From NCBI RefSeq assembly GCF_008087085.1, contig NZ_VIYJ01000001.1, forward strand, positions 434,001 to 498,000: DNA of 64,000 nt. The letters are read 5' to 3'. Below, one piece after another: positions 16,704 to 24,761 of the stretch (position 1 is the stretch's first letter; every line of letters starts with the position of its first letter). This stretch comes from Nocardioides rubriscoriae. GTDB taxonomy: Bacteria; Actinomycetota; Actinomycetes; Propionibacteriales; Nocardioidaceae. A model generated the notes under the pieces. It searched no databases. It was not told where the DNA came from and was given only the letters and a program-made list of their open reading frames with translations. The translations under genes and the position numbers were made by a program.

Positions 16704-17846
16704 ATGTCACTGCGCCCGTCGTCCCTGCGCTCGGCGCTGGCCCCGATCGCGCTCGGCGCGGTCCTCCTCGGCGGGCTCCTCGCGTGCGGCGGTGGCGACG
16801 ACGGCGCCGACGCACCCGGCGCGGCACCGGGCGCCCCGACCGCCCCGGCCACCACCGCGACGGCCCCGGCCTCCCCGACGCCCTCGTCGACCCGGCCGCC
16901 GACACCGACACCCACCTCGACCCCGGCTCAGGCGGCGCCGTTCGGCGGTCGGCACGTGGTCGCGATCTCGATCGACGGCCTCAACCCCGACGCCCTGCGG
17001 ACCCTCGGCCGCGACGGTGCCCCGGCGATCTGGTCGCTGATCGACCGCGGCACCGCCACGCTCGACGCGCGCGCCGAGGTCGAGCAGACGGTGACGCTGC
17101 CCAACCACGTCGGCATGGTCACCGGCCGTCCGATCGACCCCGCGGCCGGCGGCCACGGCGTCACCTGGAACGACGACCTCCCGGGCCGCACCGTGCAGCA
17201 GGCCGCCGGCGAGCCCGTAGCGTCGGTCTTCGACGTCGTCCACGACGCCGGCGGGAGCACCGCGGTGTTCGCGGGCAAGACGAAGTTCGACCTGCTCGAG
17301 GCCTCGTGGCCCGACGCCATCGACACGATCGACATCCTCGACGACCTGCCGCAGCTGACCACCGACGTCACCGCCGACCTCGCCGACCAGCACCGCACGT
17401 TCACCTTCGTGCACGTCGCCGAGCCCGACCTGGTCGGCCACGTGGAGGGATGGCTCTCCCCGGCCTACCTCGACGCCGTCCGGCGCTCCGACGCCTTCGT
17501 CGGCCGCCTGCTCGAGGTCGTGGACGCGACGCCGCAGCTGCGCGACCACACGGTCGTGGTGCTCACCGCCGACCACGGCGGCCGCGGCCTCGACCACGGC
17601 GACCCCGCGCTCGCCGACGACTACACGATCCCGTTCGTGGTGGCCGGTGACGGCGTGCCCGCCGGCGACCTCTACGACCTGTCGCCCGGCCTGCGCGACC
17701 CCGGCACCGGGCGGCCGTCGTACGCCGGTCCGCAGCCGATCCGCAACTGCGACCTGGCCAACGTGTCGCTGCGCGCGCTCGGTCTCGCTGAGGTGCCGGG
17801 CAGCCGGTGTGTCGGCGCCCGCTCGGTGCCCGTACGCCGACCCTGA
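16704..17846 (+). CDS. secreted alkaline phosphatase superfamily / nucleotide pyrophosphatase-like lipoprotein
   Basis: 380 residues. Signal peptide with lipobox LLAC at about 24-27, then a Thr/Pro/Ser-rich linker to about residue 75. The catalytic domain shows metal-binding and nucleophile features of the type I phosphodiesterase/NPP group: AISIDGLNPD (Asp), TVTLPNHVGMVTG (Thr nucleophile, Asn), HVAEPDLVGH (Asp, His), TADHGGRG (Asp, His) and LDHGDP. It should hydrolyse phosphodiesters or phosphomonoesters outside the membrane, possibly for phosphate scavenging; the substrate is unknown. Confidence 0.85.
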   Translation: MSLRPSSLRSALAPIALGAVLLGGLLACGGGDDGADAPGAAPGAPTAPATTATAPASPTPSSTRPPTPTPTSTPAQAAPFGGRHVVAISIDGLNPDALRTLGRDGAPAIWSLIDRGTATLDARAEVEQTVTLPNHVGMVTGRPIDPAAGGHGVTWNDDLPGRTVQQAAGEPVASVFDVVHDAGGSTAVFAGKTKFDLLEASWPDAIDTIDILDDLPQLTTDVTADLADQHRTFTFVHVAEPDLVGHVEGWLSPAYLDAVRRSDAFVGRLLEVVDATPQLRDHTVVVLTADHGGRGLDHGDPALADDYTIPFVVAGDGVPAGDLYDLSPGLRDPGTGRPSYAGPQPIRNCDLANVSLRALGLAEVPGSRCVGARSVPVRRP

Positions 17847-17958
17847 TCTCGAATTACAGCGTTGTAGTTGTCGCGAACGCCTGTTACGGGTGTGACTCGT
17901 GAGGCTAGGGTTCCGCACACGACGGTCCCGCCCCGCCTCTTCCCCCTGGAGCTCCGCC

Positions 17959-19380
17959 ATGCGTACGGCCCTGTCCCGACACCTGCTGCGCCCCGCCCTG
18001 CTGGGCGTGACCGCGACGGCCCTGCTCGCCTCGGGGGTCGCGAGCACGGCCGCCGGCCCGACCGTCCTGACCACCGACGTCAGCACGAGCACGACGGCCG
18101 GCACCGCCGCGCGCGCCACCGCCCTGCCCCCGACCCCCGGCGACTTCACCGGCTACGGCTTCGACCAGTGCCTGGCCCCGACGCAGGCCACGATGAACCG
18201 GTGGCTGAGCAGCTCGCCGTACCTCGCGGTCGGCATCTACATCTCCGGCGACTCCCGCGCGTGCCGCGACCAGCCCCACCTGACCCCGACGTGGATCCGC
18301 ACCCAGCTGAAGAACGGCTGGAAGCTGCTGCCGATCACGCTCGGTCCGCAGGCGTCGTGCCAGCCTCGCTTCCCGCGCTACAGCGACGACTTCACCATCG
18401 ACCCGTTCCGCGGCAAGGGCCGCTACCCCCGCGCCCGGGAGATGGGCCGCGCCTCGGGCGCGAGCACCGTCGCCGACGCCCAGAAGCTGGGCATCCCCGC
18501 CGGCAGCACCCTGTGGTACGACCTCGAGGGCTTCGACTCCACCAACACCGCCTGCCGCGAGTCGGCGCTGGCGTTCTTGTCCGACTGGGTCACCACCGTC
18601 AAGGCCGCGGGCTTCGTCACCGGCGTCTACTCCAGCGCCGGGTCGGGCATCCAGGTGCTCGACGAGGTCCGCGCGACCCGCCCCTCGGCGTACCGGCTGC
18701 CCGACCGGATCTGGCTGGCCCGCTGGGACGGCGTCGCCAACACCTCGACGTCCTACATCCGTGAGGACGGCTGGCGCCCGGGTGGCCGCGTCAAGCAGTA
18801 CCGCGGCGGGCACGACGAGACCTGGGGCGGCGTGCGGATCAACATCGACACCAACTACCTCGACCTCGGCAAGGGCATGGTCGCCGCCCCCGAGGCCCAC
18901 TGCGGCTCCACCAAGGTCGACTTCGTCGACTACGGCACCCTCGAGCCCGCCCGCGAGGGCTACGTCGCCCCCGCCGACCGGGTCGCCGCACTCAAGTGCC
19001 TGATGAAGGAGCGCGGCTACTACGACGGGCCGGTCGACGGCACCTACGGCTCCGGCATCATCGCGAGCGTGCGCCGGTGGAAGGCCGAGCGCAGCCAGCC
19101 CGCCGACGACCGCTGGTTCCGCAAGGACTGGACCGCGCTGCTCTCCGGCGGCTCGCGCCCGATCCTCAAGCTCGGCTCGGCCAGCGCCTACGGCCCCTAC
19201 GTACGCCGCGTGCAGCGGGCGGTCAACGCCGCCGACATCGGCGCCAAGACCAACGTCGACGGCACCTTCAGCACCGACACCACCGCCGCGGTCAAGCGCT
19301 ACCAGCGCCGCGTCGGGCTGACCCAGTCGGGCATCGTCGACCTCCCCACGTGGGCCAAGCTGCAGGCCGGCATCCGCTAG
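17959..19380 (+). CDS. secreted DUF1906 (Rv2525c-like) glycoside hydrolase with peptidoglycan-binding domains
   Basis: 473 residues. Signal peptide in residues 1-35. The DUF1906 TIM-barrel-like domain starts at GYGFDQCLAPTQATMNRW and includes AVGIYISGD, WKLLPITLGPQASC, LWYDLEGFD and TGVYSS; the Asp and Glu in YDLEGFD are candidate catalytic residues. Two PG_binding_1-like repeats follow (VAALKCLMKERGYYDGPVDG and VRRVQRAVNAADIG...VDGTFSTDT). Likely an extracellular cell-wall enzyme. The ATG at 17959 has GGAG 8 nt upstream. The long AT-richer leader (17850-17925) includes TACAGCGTTGTA, a short inverted repeat that may be regulatory. Confidence 0.85.
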   Translation: MRTALSRHLLRPALLGVTATALLASGVASTAAGPTVLTTDVSTSTTAGTAARATALPPTPGDFTGYGFDQCLAPTQATMNRWLSSSPYLAVGIYISGDSRACRDQPHLTPTWIRTQLKNGWKLLPITLGPQASCQPRFPRYSDDFTIDPFRGKGRYPRAREMGRASGASTVADAQKLGIPAGSTLWYDLEGFDSTNTACRESALAFLSDWVTTVKAAGFVTGVYSSAGSGIQVLDEVRATRPSAYRLPDRIWLARWDGVANTSTSYIREDGWRPGGRVKQYRGGHDETWGGVRINIDTNYLDLGKGMVAAPEAHCGSTKVDFVDYGTLEPAREGYVAPADRVAALKCLMKERGYYDGPVDGTYGSGIIASVRRWKAERSQPADDRWFRKDWTALLSGGSRPILKLGSASAYGPYVRRVQRAVNAADIGAKTNVDGTFSTDTTAAVKRYQRRVGLTQSGIVDLPTWAKLQAGIR

Positions 19381-19415
19381 CCCACACCCCTCGGCGCACG
19401 ACCTCGCACGACACC

Positions 19416-19421
19416 TAGGGT
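19416..19421 (+). promoter_or_regulatory. putative leaderless -10 hexamer (methyltransferase)
   Basis: TAGGGT ends 7 nt before the ATG at 19429. Confidence 0.55.
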
Positions 19422-19428
19422 GCGACCC

Positions 19429-20277
19429 ATGGTCAACGAGGGCATGCAGCAGACCTGGACCCAGCTGGCGGCGGGCTGGGTCGAGCACCAGGAGATCTTC
19501 GACGCGATCTTCGCCCCGGTGACCACCGCGCTGCTGGCGCGCGCCGGCCTCGACGAGGGCCACCGGGTCCTCGACGTGGGCTGCGGCTCGGGCTCCCTGC
19601 TGGCGGCGGCGGTGGACGCCGGGGCGCTCGCCGTCGGCGTCGACGTCTCCCCCGGCATGGTGGCCGCGGCGCGGTCCCGGGTGCCTGGCGCGCGGGTGCT
19701 GCTCGCCGACGCCCAGACCACCGACCTGCTCGCGGCGGCCCCGGGAGACCCCTTCGACCGGGTGGTCTCCCGCTTCGGCGTGATGTTCTTCGACGACCCG
19801 GTGGCGGCGTTCTCCTCGATCCGCGCCGCGTGCGCGCCCGGCGCCCTGCTGACGTTCGCCTGCTGGCGCACCTTCGCGGAGAACCCGATGATGACCCTCG
19901 GGCAGGACCTCCTGCTCGCTCGCCTCGGCGAGCCCCCGGTCGACCTGCCCGCCGACGCACCCGGACCGATGGCCTTCGCCGACCCCGACCGGGTCCGCGC
20001 GGTGCTGACGGGCGCCGGCTGGTCGGACGTCGCGGTGACGCCGTACGACTTCGACTGCGACTACGGCTGGGACGGCAGCGACGGTGTCGAGCACCGGATG
20101 GCCACGATGCTCGCCACGACCACCGGCCAACGGGTGCAGGCGCAGCTGCGGCCACGACTCGGGCCGGACGGGTGGGCGCTGCTGCTCGACGAGGTGCGTG
20201 CCCACCTGCGCGGGCACCTCGTCGACGGGTCGCTCCGCTTCCCGGCGGCCGTCTGGCTGGTCACGGGCACCGCCTGA
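19429..20277 (+). CDS. class I SAM-dependent methyltransferase
   Basis: 282 residues. SAM-binding motif I is VLDVGCGSGSLLAAAVDAG, followed by VGVDVSPGMVAAARS (acidic end of beta 2), LLADAQTTDLL (motif III region) and VVSRFGVMFFDDPVAAFSSI. It resembles the UbiE/Methyltransf_11 and Methyltransf_25 groups. Substrate unknown. It ends 21 nt before a converging peptidase-like gene. Confidence 0.85.
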   Translation: MVNEGMQQTWTQLAAGWVEHQEIFDAIFAPVTTALLARAGLDEGHRVLDVGCGSGSLLAAAVDAGALAVGVDVSPGMVAAARSRVPGARVLLADAQTTDLLAAAPGDPFDRVVSRFGVMFFDDPVAAFSSIRAACAPGALLTFACWRTFAENPMMTLGQDLLLARLGEPPVDLPADAPGPMAFADPDRVRAVLTGAGWSDVAVTPYDFDCDYGWDGSDGVEHRMATMLATTTGQRVQAQLRPRLGPDGWALLLDEVRAHLRGHLVDGSLRFPAAVWLVTGTA

Positions 20278-20298
20278 CGTGGCCCCCCGCGCCGGGTC

Positions 20299-21963
20299 CT
20301 AGGTCTCGTCGTACGCGATGTCCGGTCGCGCTCGGCGCGCCTTGAGCTCGCGGTAGGCGGTGGCGGCCACGAACCCGCCGCACCCGATCAACAGGCCGTT
20401 CGACGTCGCCAGTCCCGCGATGCAGACCGTCACCATCGCGAGCAGGAAGATCCAGAGCGCCGCGACGCTGCGCAGCAAGCGCCGGAAGCCGAGCCACCAG
20501 CGTCGTGCGGCGGGCATCCGCGTTGCTCCGAGCCCAGGGTCGGGCGGTTGGGGAAGGTGCAGGTACGCCGGCACGCCTGCGTCCAGGGCCGCAACGGCCC
20601 TGTGGCCCTGGCGCCAAGCGCTCGGCTGGACGAACAGGGCCCAGCCGTCGCGTCTGATGAGGTGACGGCTGCCGTCAGCTCGGGTGAGCATGCCCGCGAG
20701 GTCGTCGAAGCGGACCGCTTGGGCGGCGGCTCCTACTCGCAGCTCGACCCGATCGGCACCGACCGTGAGGGTGCCCTCGTCGGCAGGCCAGTCGGCGCTG
20801 CGATAGGTGCGGCCCTCAGCCCTGGCCGGCGCGATCGGGTAACGGAGCATCGGGAGCTGGTCGTTCCAGGTCGTCTTGCCCGGCACGCCCAGCAGCAAAG
20901 ATCCGGTGAACTCCCGCAGGGAGTCCCGGACCGCAGGACCGTCCACGGCGTGGAGCTCAGCCAGCAGCTCGTCGTGGGAGTGCACCGTGGTCTCGTCGAG
21001 GTGGTCGTGCGCCGCACGAACGGCGAGCGCCGGCCCGAAGAGGGGATCGTTCATCCCCTGGAGACGGGCCTGGAGGACCTCCGACAGCCACGGCCCAGGG
21101 ACGTCTTCTGTGTCGATGGCGGTGCACATGCTCAGCAGCGTGTCCACGAGGTCCGGCAAGCGTTCGGGAAGCACGTCGCTGCCGCCGAGCAGCACGGCTC
21201 GGGTCCGGTCGACCCGCTCGTAGGTCGCCCACGGCGCATAGGCCCCTCCCGTCGCTCGCAGCCGGTCGTGGAGCGCACGCTGGAGGATCTCGACAGCGAT
21301 CGTCGCGGCCAGCGAACGCCCGACCGTCCCGCTCAGCACCGGGCCGCCCTCATCGACGTAGGCCGCCGGTGTCGGTTGCTCCAACGGGCGGGCCTGCGCG
21401 GGCGGGAGCAGGGAGCCCTCGGGCAGTGAGAGACGCAGACCGGGCGGCGGCGGCCCATCCAGGACGAGCACCGCGTTCTGGCGGGTGAACACCCGAGCGG
21501 CACGCGCCACCAGCGGTTCCGCTGCTGCTCTGCCGAGGCCGGGCTCGCCCTGCGACAAGGTCCCGGGCCCCTGAGCGCCGTACCGCCAGCCGAGCGCCCG
21601 CACGACCGGCCCCCCACGCAGCGCTGCCTCCGCGCGGAGGACCTCACGCTCGTGCTCGAGGTCGTGCAGCGAGGGCCGGCTCAGCCAGTCGACCAGATGA
21701 CCGAGGTGATCCACGACCGCGTCGCGGGGGCCATGCGCATCGAAGGCTGTGTGCAGGAGGGAGACCGAGCCATTGACCTGCAAGGCCCCACCGCCTCGGC
21801 CCTCGAGAGCAGCGTGCTCGAGAAGGTGGAGCCACCCCCGTTCGTGCACGGGCTCGTCGGCGACCCCCTGCCGGAAGATCAGCTGAGCCGCCAGCGTGGG
21901 GCGCCCCGTGGCAACCCAGTAGCAGGCGACACCGTCGATGTCGGTGTGGTGCAGTTCGAACAC
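20299..21963 (-). CDS. M16-like (insulinase/pitrilysin fold) membrane-anchored metalloprotease
   Basis: 554 residues from the GTG at 21963. The inverted zinc motif HLLEH is at residues 46-50, and EREVLRAE some 60 residues later supplies the third ligand, as in M16 enzymes but with shorter spacing. The N-terminal lobe, a region like the M16 C-domain (SGTVGRSLAATIAVEILQRALHDRLRATGGAYAPW carries the R..GG.AY substrate-binding motif) and two hydrophobic helices near the C-terminus (WIFLLAMVTVCIAGLA, GLLIGCGGFVAATAY) are visible. It appears to be a short, tail-anchored M16 enzyme. The start is uncertain. Codon use is slightly less biased than in neighbours. Confidence 0.65.
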   Translation of the reverse strand: MFELHHTDIDGVACYWVATGRPTLAAQLIFRQGVADEPVHERGWLHLLEHAALEGRGGGALQVNGSVSLLHTAFDAHGPRDAVVDHLGHLVDWLSRPSLHDLEHEREVLRAEAALRGGPVVRALGWRYGAQGPGTLSQGEPGLGRAAAEPLVARAARVFTRQNAVLVLDGPPPPGLRLSLPEGSLLPPAQARPLEQPTPAAYVDEGGPVLSGTVGRSLAATIAVEILQRALHDRLRATGGAYAPWATYERVDRTRAVLLGGSDVLPERLPDLVDTLLSMCTAIDTEDVPGPWLSEVLQARLQGMNDPLFGPALAVRAAHDHLDETTVHSHDELLAELHAVDGPAVRDSLREFTGSLLLGVPGKTTWNDQLPMLRYPIAPARAEGRTYRSADWPADEGTLTVGADRVELRVGAAAQAVRFDDLAGMLTRADGSRHLIRRDGWALFVQPSAWRQGHRAVAALDAGVPAYLHLPQPPDPGLGATRMPAARRWWLGFRRLLRSVAALWIFLLAMVTVCIAGLATSNGLLIGCGGFVAATAYRELKARRARPDIAYDET

Positions 21964-22144
21964 GTGGACACATCCCGAGTCGGTGATGAAGCGGCTGCAG
22001 CCTAGACCGCACCTGACGACCGTCGGGGAGGCCTGACGAACAAATGTGGAGAGCGGGGCCGGAGGCGGACGGTGAGGGACAGGACCGATGAGAACCGGCG
22101 CCGGCGGCGGTCGTTGTCTCCATACGTCGAGCAGAGGAGCTTTC

Positions 22145-22486
22145 ATGTCGCAGTACGTCATCTTCTTCAACCAGCAGTGGGTGGGCGACCACTCGGCGGA
22201 GTGGTTCGGGAGCCGTGGGCCGCTGGCGAGAGCTGTCGTGGACGACATCAAGGCGGCCGGGGCGTTCGTCGCGGCCGGCGGCCTGGAGGAGGACGACGCC
22301 CAGGCAGCTCACGCCGATGCGACCAGCGGCGCACTCGTCGTGGGCGAGGGCCCCTACGCGCCCGACGAGCAGCGGGTGGGCGGACTGACGATCATCGACG
22401 TCGAGGACGACGCCACTGCTCGGGTGTGGGCGGGCCGCATCGCCGAGGCGTGCGGATGGCCGCAGGAGGTCCGGCGGCTCTGGTGA
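22145..22486 (+). CDS. YciI-like (DGPF/YCII superfamily) protein
   Basis: 113 residues, start supported by GAGGAG 5 nt upstream. MSQYVIFFNQQWVGDHSAEWF at the start, VAAGGLEED and LTIIDVEDDATARVWAGRIAEACGWPQEVR fit the YCII ferredoxin-like dimeric fold, often annotated as YciI family. Function unknown; related domains occur beside ECF sigma factors, but none is present here. The 180 nt upstream (21964-22144) contain no gene and only weak promoter-like sequence. Confidence 0.75.
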   Translation: MSQYVIFFNQQWVGDHSAEWFGSRGPLARAVVDDIKAAGAFVAAGGLEEDDAQAAHADATSGALVVGEGPYAPDEQRVGGLTIIDVEDDATARVWAGRIAEACGWPQEVRRLW

Positions 22487-22503
22487 GCGCGGCACGAGCC
22501 GGG

Positions 22504-22531
22504 GCCCGTCCCCACAGGCGTAGGGGTGGGC
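22504..22531. terminator. bidirectional hairpin between converging yciI-like and DUF3817 genes
   Basis: GCCCGTCCCC and GGGGTGGGC pair as two 4-bp blocks around a small internal loop, in the 50-bp gap between convergent stops. Confidence 0.4.
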
Positions 22532-22536
22532 GGGCG

Positions 22537-22983
22537 TCAGGAGCCGACGGGCGGACCGACCAGCAGCGCGAGGCCGGTGAGGGCCGCGACGGCGGCAAGC
22601 CCGACGACCAGCCCGCGCACCGGGTTGCGCAGCAGCCAGGCGACCGGACGGTCCGCAGCACGCGCCGGCGCGTCGACGGTGAGCCGCCAGGGGCCGAAGG
22701 CACCGCGCCGCTCGGCGAGCAGGTCGAAGACCACCGTGACGAACGGCGGGATCGACGACAGCAGCCCCAGCGCCGTACGCCGCAGCGTCCAGCGCTGGTC
22801 GACGGCCACGACCACGGCGGTGACGCAGTAGGCGACGAACGCGACGCCGTGGATCGGGCCCGCGACGCGGACCCCGAGCTCGGTGGTGTCGGTGACGTAC
22901 TTGAGGAACATCCCGGCCAGCAGCAGGGCCCAGGTGACGGCTTCGGCGACCGCGACGCGGCGGAAGAGCGCCTGGGGCGTCAT
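22537..22983 (-). CDS. DUF3817 membrane protein
   Basis: 148 residues with three to four hydrophobic helices. RRVAVAEAVTWALLLAGMFLKYV, GVRVAGPIHGVAFVAYC and LRRTALGLLSSIPPF are characteristic of DUF3817 (YdzA-like) proteins. The ATG overlaps the purQ stop by 4 bp (ATGA), so it is the third gene of the purS-purQ operon. Its role is not known; the linkage to purine genes may be only transcriptional. Confidence 0.85.
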   Translation of the reverse strand: MTPQALFRRVAVAEAVTWALLLAGMFLKYVTDTTELGVRVAGPIHGVAFVAYCVTAVVVAVDQRWTLRRTALGLLSSIPPFVTVVFDLLAERRGAFGPWRLTVDAPARAADRPVAWLLRNPVRGLVVGLAAVAALTGLALLVGPPVGS

Positions 22984-23651
22984 CAGGCGAACGTCGCCGC
23001 GGCGAGCGAGGTGAAGAAGCCGAGGCCGTCGGTGCCGGCCCCGGTGAGGTCCTCGACGGCGTGCTCGGGGTGGGGCATCAGGCCGACGACGTTGCCGCGC
23101 TCGTTGGTGATGCCGGCGATGTCGCGCAGCGAGCCGTTGGGGTTGTCGCCGAGGTAGCGCGCGACGACGCGGCCCTCTCCCTCGAGGCGATCGAGGGTGT
23201 CGGTGTCGGCGACGAAGCCGCCCTCGCCGTTCTTGAGCACGATCGTGACCTCCTGGCCCTCGGCGTACGACGAGGTCCACGGGGTCGAGACGTTCTCGAT
23301 GCGCAGCCGCTGGTCGCGGCAGACGAACTTGCGGTGGTCGTTGCGGATCAGCGCACCGGGCAGCAGGTGCGACTCGCACAGGATCTGGAAGCCGTTGCAG
23401 ATCCCGAGCACCGGCAGGCCCTTGGCGGCCGCCTCGACGACCTCGGTCATCACCGGCGAGAAGCGCGAGATGGCCCCGCAGCGCAGGTAGTCGCCGTAGG
23501 AGAAGCCGCCGGGCAGCACGACCGCGTCGACACCCTGCAGGTCGTGGTCGCCGTGCCACAGGGCGACGGCCTCGTGGCCGCCGATGCGCACCGCACGCTG
23601 GGCGTCGACGTCGTCGAGCGAGCCCGGGAAGGTGACGACACCGACCTTCAC
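22983..23651 (-). CDS. purQ: phosphoribosylformylglycinamidine synthase glutaminase subunit PurQ
   Basis: 222 residues, class I glutamine amidotransferase. The catalytic Cys lies in [11 protein letters not shown], and His and Glu in [19 protein letters not shown] and [20 protein letters not shown] are PurQ signatures. It supplies ammonia to PurL in FGAM synthesis. GTG start overlapping the purS stop by 4 bp (GTGA), which should couple translation and keep the subunits stoichiometric. Confidence 0.97.
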   Translation of the reverse strand: MKVGVVTFPGSLDDVDAQRAVRIGGHEAVALWHGDHDLQGVDAVVLPGGFSYGDYLRCGAISRFSPVMTEVVEAAAKGLPVLGICNGFQILCESHLLPGALIRNDHRKFVCRDQRLRIENVSTPWTSSYAEGQEVTIVLKNGEGGFVADTDTLDRLEGEGRVVARYLGDNPNGSLRDIAGITNERGNVVGLMPHPEHAVEDLTGAGTDGLGFFTSLAAATFA

Positions 23652-23905
23652 GCGGGGTCCCCGGCGTCGACGTGCACGGTGAAGTCCTCGATGACCGGGT
23701 TGGACAGCAGCGTCCCAGCCATCTCGCGCACCCGGGCGAGGACCTCGTCGGTCACCTCACCGGCGACCTCGAGCTCGAAGCGCTTGCCCTGGCGGACGTC
23801 GACGACGCCGTCGAACCCCAGCCGGGGCAGCGCGCCGAGCACGGCCTTCCCCTGGGGATCGAGGATCTCGGGCTTGGGCATCACGTCCACGACGACCTTG
23901 GGCAC
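23648..23905 (-). CDS. purS: phosphoribosylformylglycinamidine synthase subunit PurS
   Basis: 85 residues. [19 protein letters not shown] and [13 protein letters not shown] are typical of PurS, the small structural subunit that bridges PurL and PurQ. GTG start preceded by TAGGAT ending 6 nt upstream, so the purS-purQ-DUF3817 mRNA is probably leaderless. Confidence 0.96.
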   Translation of the reverse strand: MPKVVVDVMPKPEILDPQGKAVLGALPRLGFDGVVDVRQGKRFELEVAGEVTDEVLARVREMAGTLLSNPVIEDFTVHVDAGDPA

Positions 23906-23911
23906 GCCCTG

Positions 23912-23917
23912 ATCCTA
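23912..23917 (-). promoter_or_regulatory. putative leaderless -10 hexamer (purS operon)
   Basis: TAGGAT on the minus strand ends 6 nt before the purS GTG at 23905. Confidence 0.55.
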
Positions 23918-24028
23918 TGGGTCGTCGACGTCATCGCGGTGGTCGGGCTCCACGACCTGCGCGCTGCCGGAGGGCGCGGACGCAGCGGAGGCCGCGGAGC
24001 CCGTGGGCGGACAGGGCACACTGGGCGC

Positions 24029-24547
24029 ATGAGCATGTCGTCCCCCACAGGTCCCCCGGGTCGCCCGGTCCCCCACGCGATGCGTCTGGAGTTCCCCCAG
24101 TCACTGGCGGTCTACGACGACTACGCCCAGGCCCAGAAGACCGTCGACTTCCTGTCCGACGAGCACTTCCCCGTCGAGAACTGCATGATCGTCGGCACCG
24201 ACCTCAAGCGCATCGAACGCATCACGGGCCGGCTCACCACCGGCCGCGTGGCCGCCGGTGCCGCCGCGTCCGGGGCCTGGTTCGGCCTGTTCATCGGCGT
24301 GGTGCTCTCGCTGTTCTCCACCGAGGGCACCCTGGGCATCATCGTCTCGACGATGCTGTTCGGCATCGCGTTCTTCGTGATCTGGGGACTCCTCGGCTAC
24401 GCCATGACCCGCGGCCAGCGCGACTTCCAGTCGGTGACCTCGGTCGTGGCGACCCGCTACGAGGTGCTGGTCGAGCACAAGGTCGCCGCGCAGGCCCGCG
24501 AGATCCTCGCCCGGCTGCCCGGCGCCCTGCCCAACCCGTTCGAGTAG
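24029..24547 (+). CDS. general stress protein 17M-like membrane protein
   Basis: 172 residues. The N-terminal domain (VYDDYAQAQKTVDFLSDEHF, NCMIVGTDLKRIERITGRLT) matches the YflT/GSP17M stress domain. Two glycine-rich hydrophobic helices follow (AAGAAASGAWFGLFIGVVL and STMLFGIAFFVIWGLLGYA), then a soluble tail. It is the common actinobacterial architecture. Probable membrane stress protein; mechanism unknown. CACACT ends 6 nt before the ATG and may be a leaderless -10. Confidence 0.82.
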   Translation: MSMSSPTGPPGRPVPHAMRLEFPQSLAVYDDYAQAQKTVDFLSDEHFPVENCMIVGTDLKRIERITGRLTTGRVAAGAAASGAWFGLFIGVVLSLFSTEGTLGIIVSTMLFGIAFFVIWGLLGYAMTRGQRDFQSVTSVVATRYEVLVEHKVAAQAREILARLPGALPNPFE

Positions 24548-24560
24548 GGCGACCGAGCCG

Positions 24561-24752
24561 CTACTCCCGCCGGCGTACGACGACGATGCCGAGGGCCAGG
24601 CCGAACCCGGCGACGATCGGTCCGATCGTCGCCCAGGTCCGGCTGCCGGTCATGAAGCTGCCCTCGATGTAGCCCAGGCCCTGGAAGGTCCAGACGACCC
24701 CGACCGCGACGAGCAGGAACGCCAGGGTCAGCCCGGCGGTCTTGGCGAGCAC
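24561..24752 (-). CDS. small two-helix membrane protein
   Basis: 63 residues with two hydrophobic helices (LTLAFLLVAVGVVWTFQGLG and IGPIVAGFGLALGIVVV) joined by a short SFMTGSRTW loop, ending in RRRE. GTG start only 9 nt after the stop of the acyl-CoA ligase gene, hence probably co-transcribed with it. Similar tiny proteins are common in actinobacteria; function unknown. Confidence 0.65.
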   Translation of the reverse strand: MLAKTAGLTLAFLLVAVGVVWTFQGLGYIEGSFMTGSRTWATIGPIVAGFGLALGIVVVRRRE

Positions 24753-24761
24753 GCTGCGGCC

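Noticed and set aside
17850..17925. Riboswitch upstream of the secreted DUF1906 hydrolase
   Set aside because: The AT-richer leader of about 100 nt has only a short inverted repeat and no recognisable aptamer such as ydaO.
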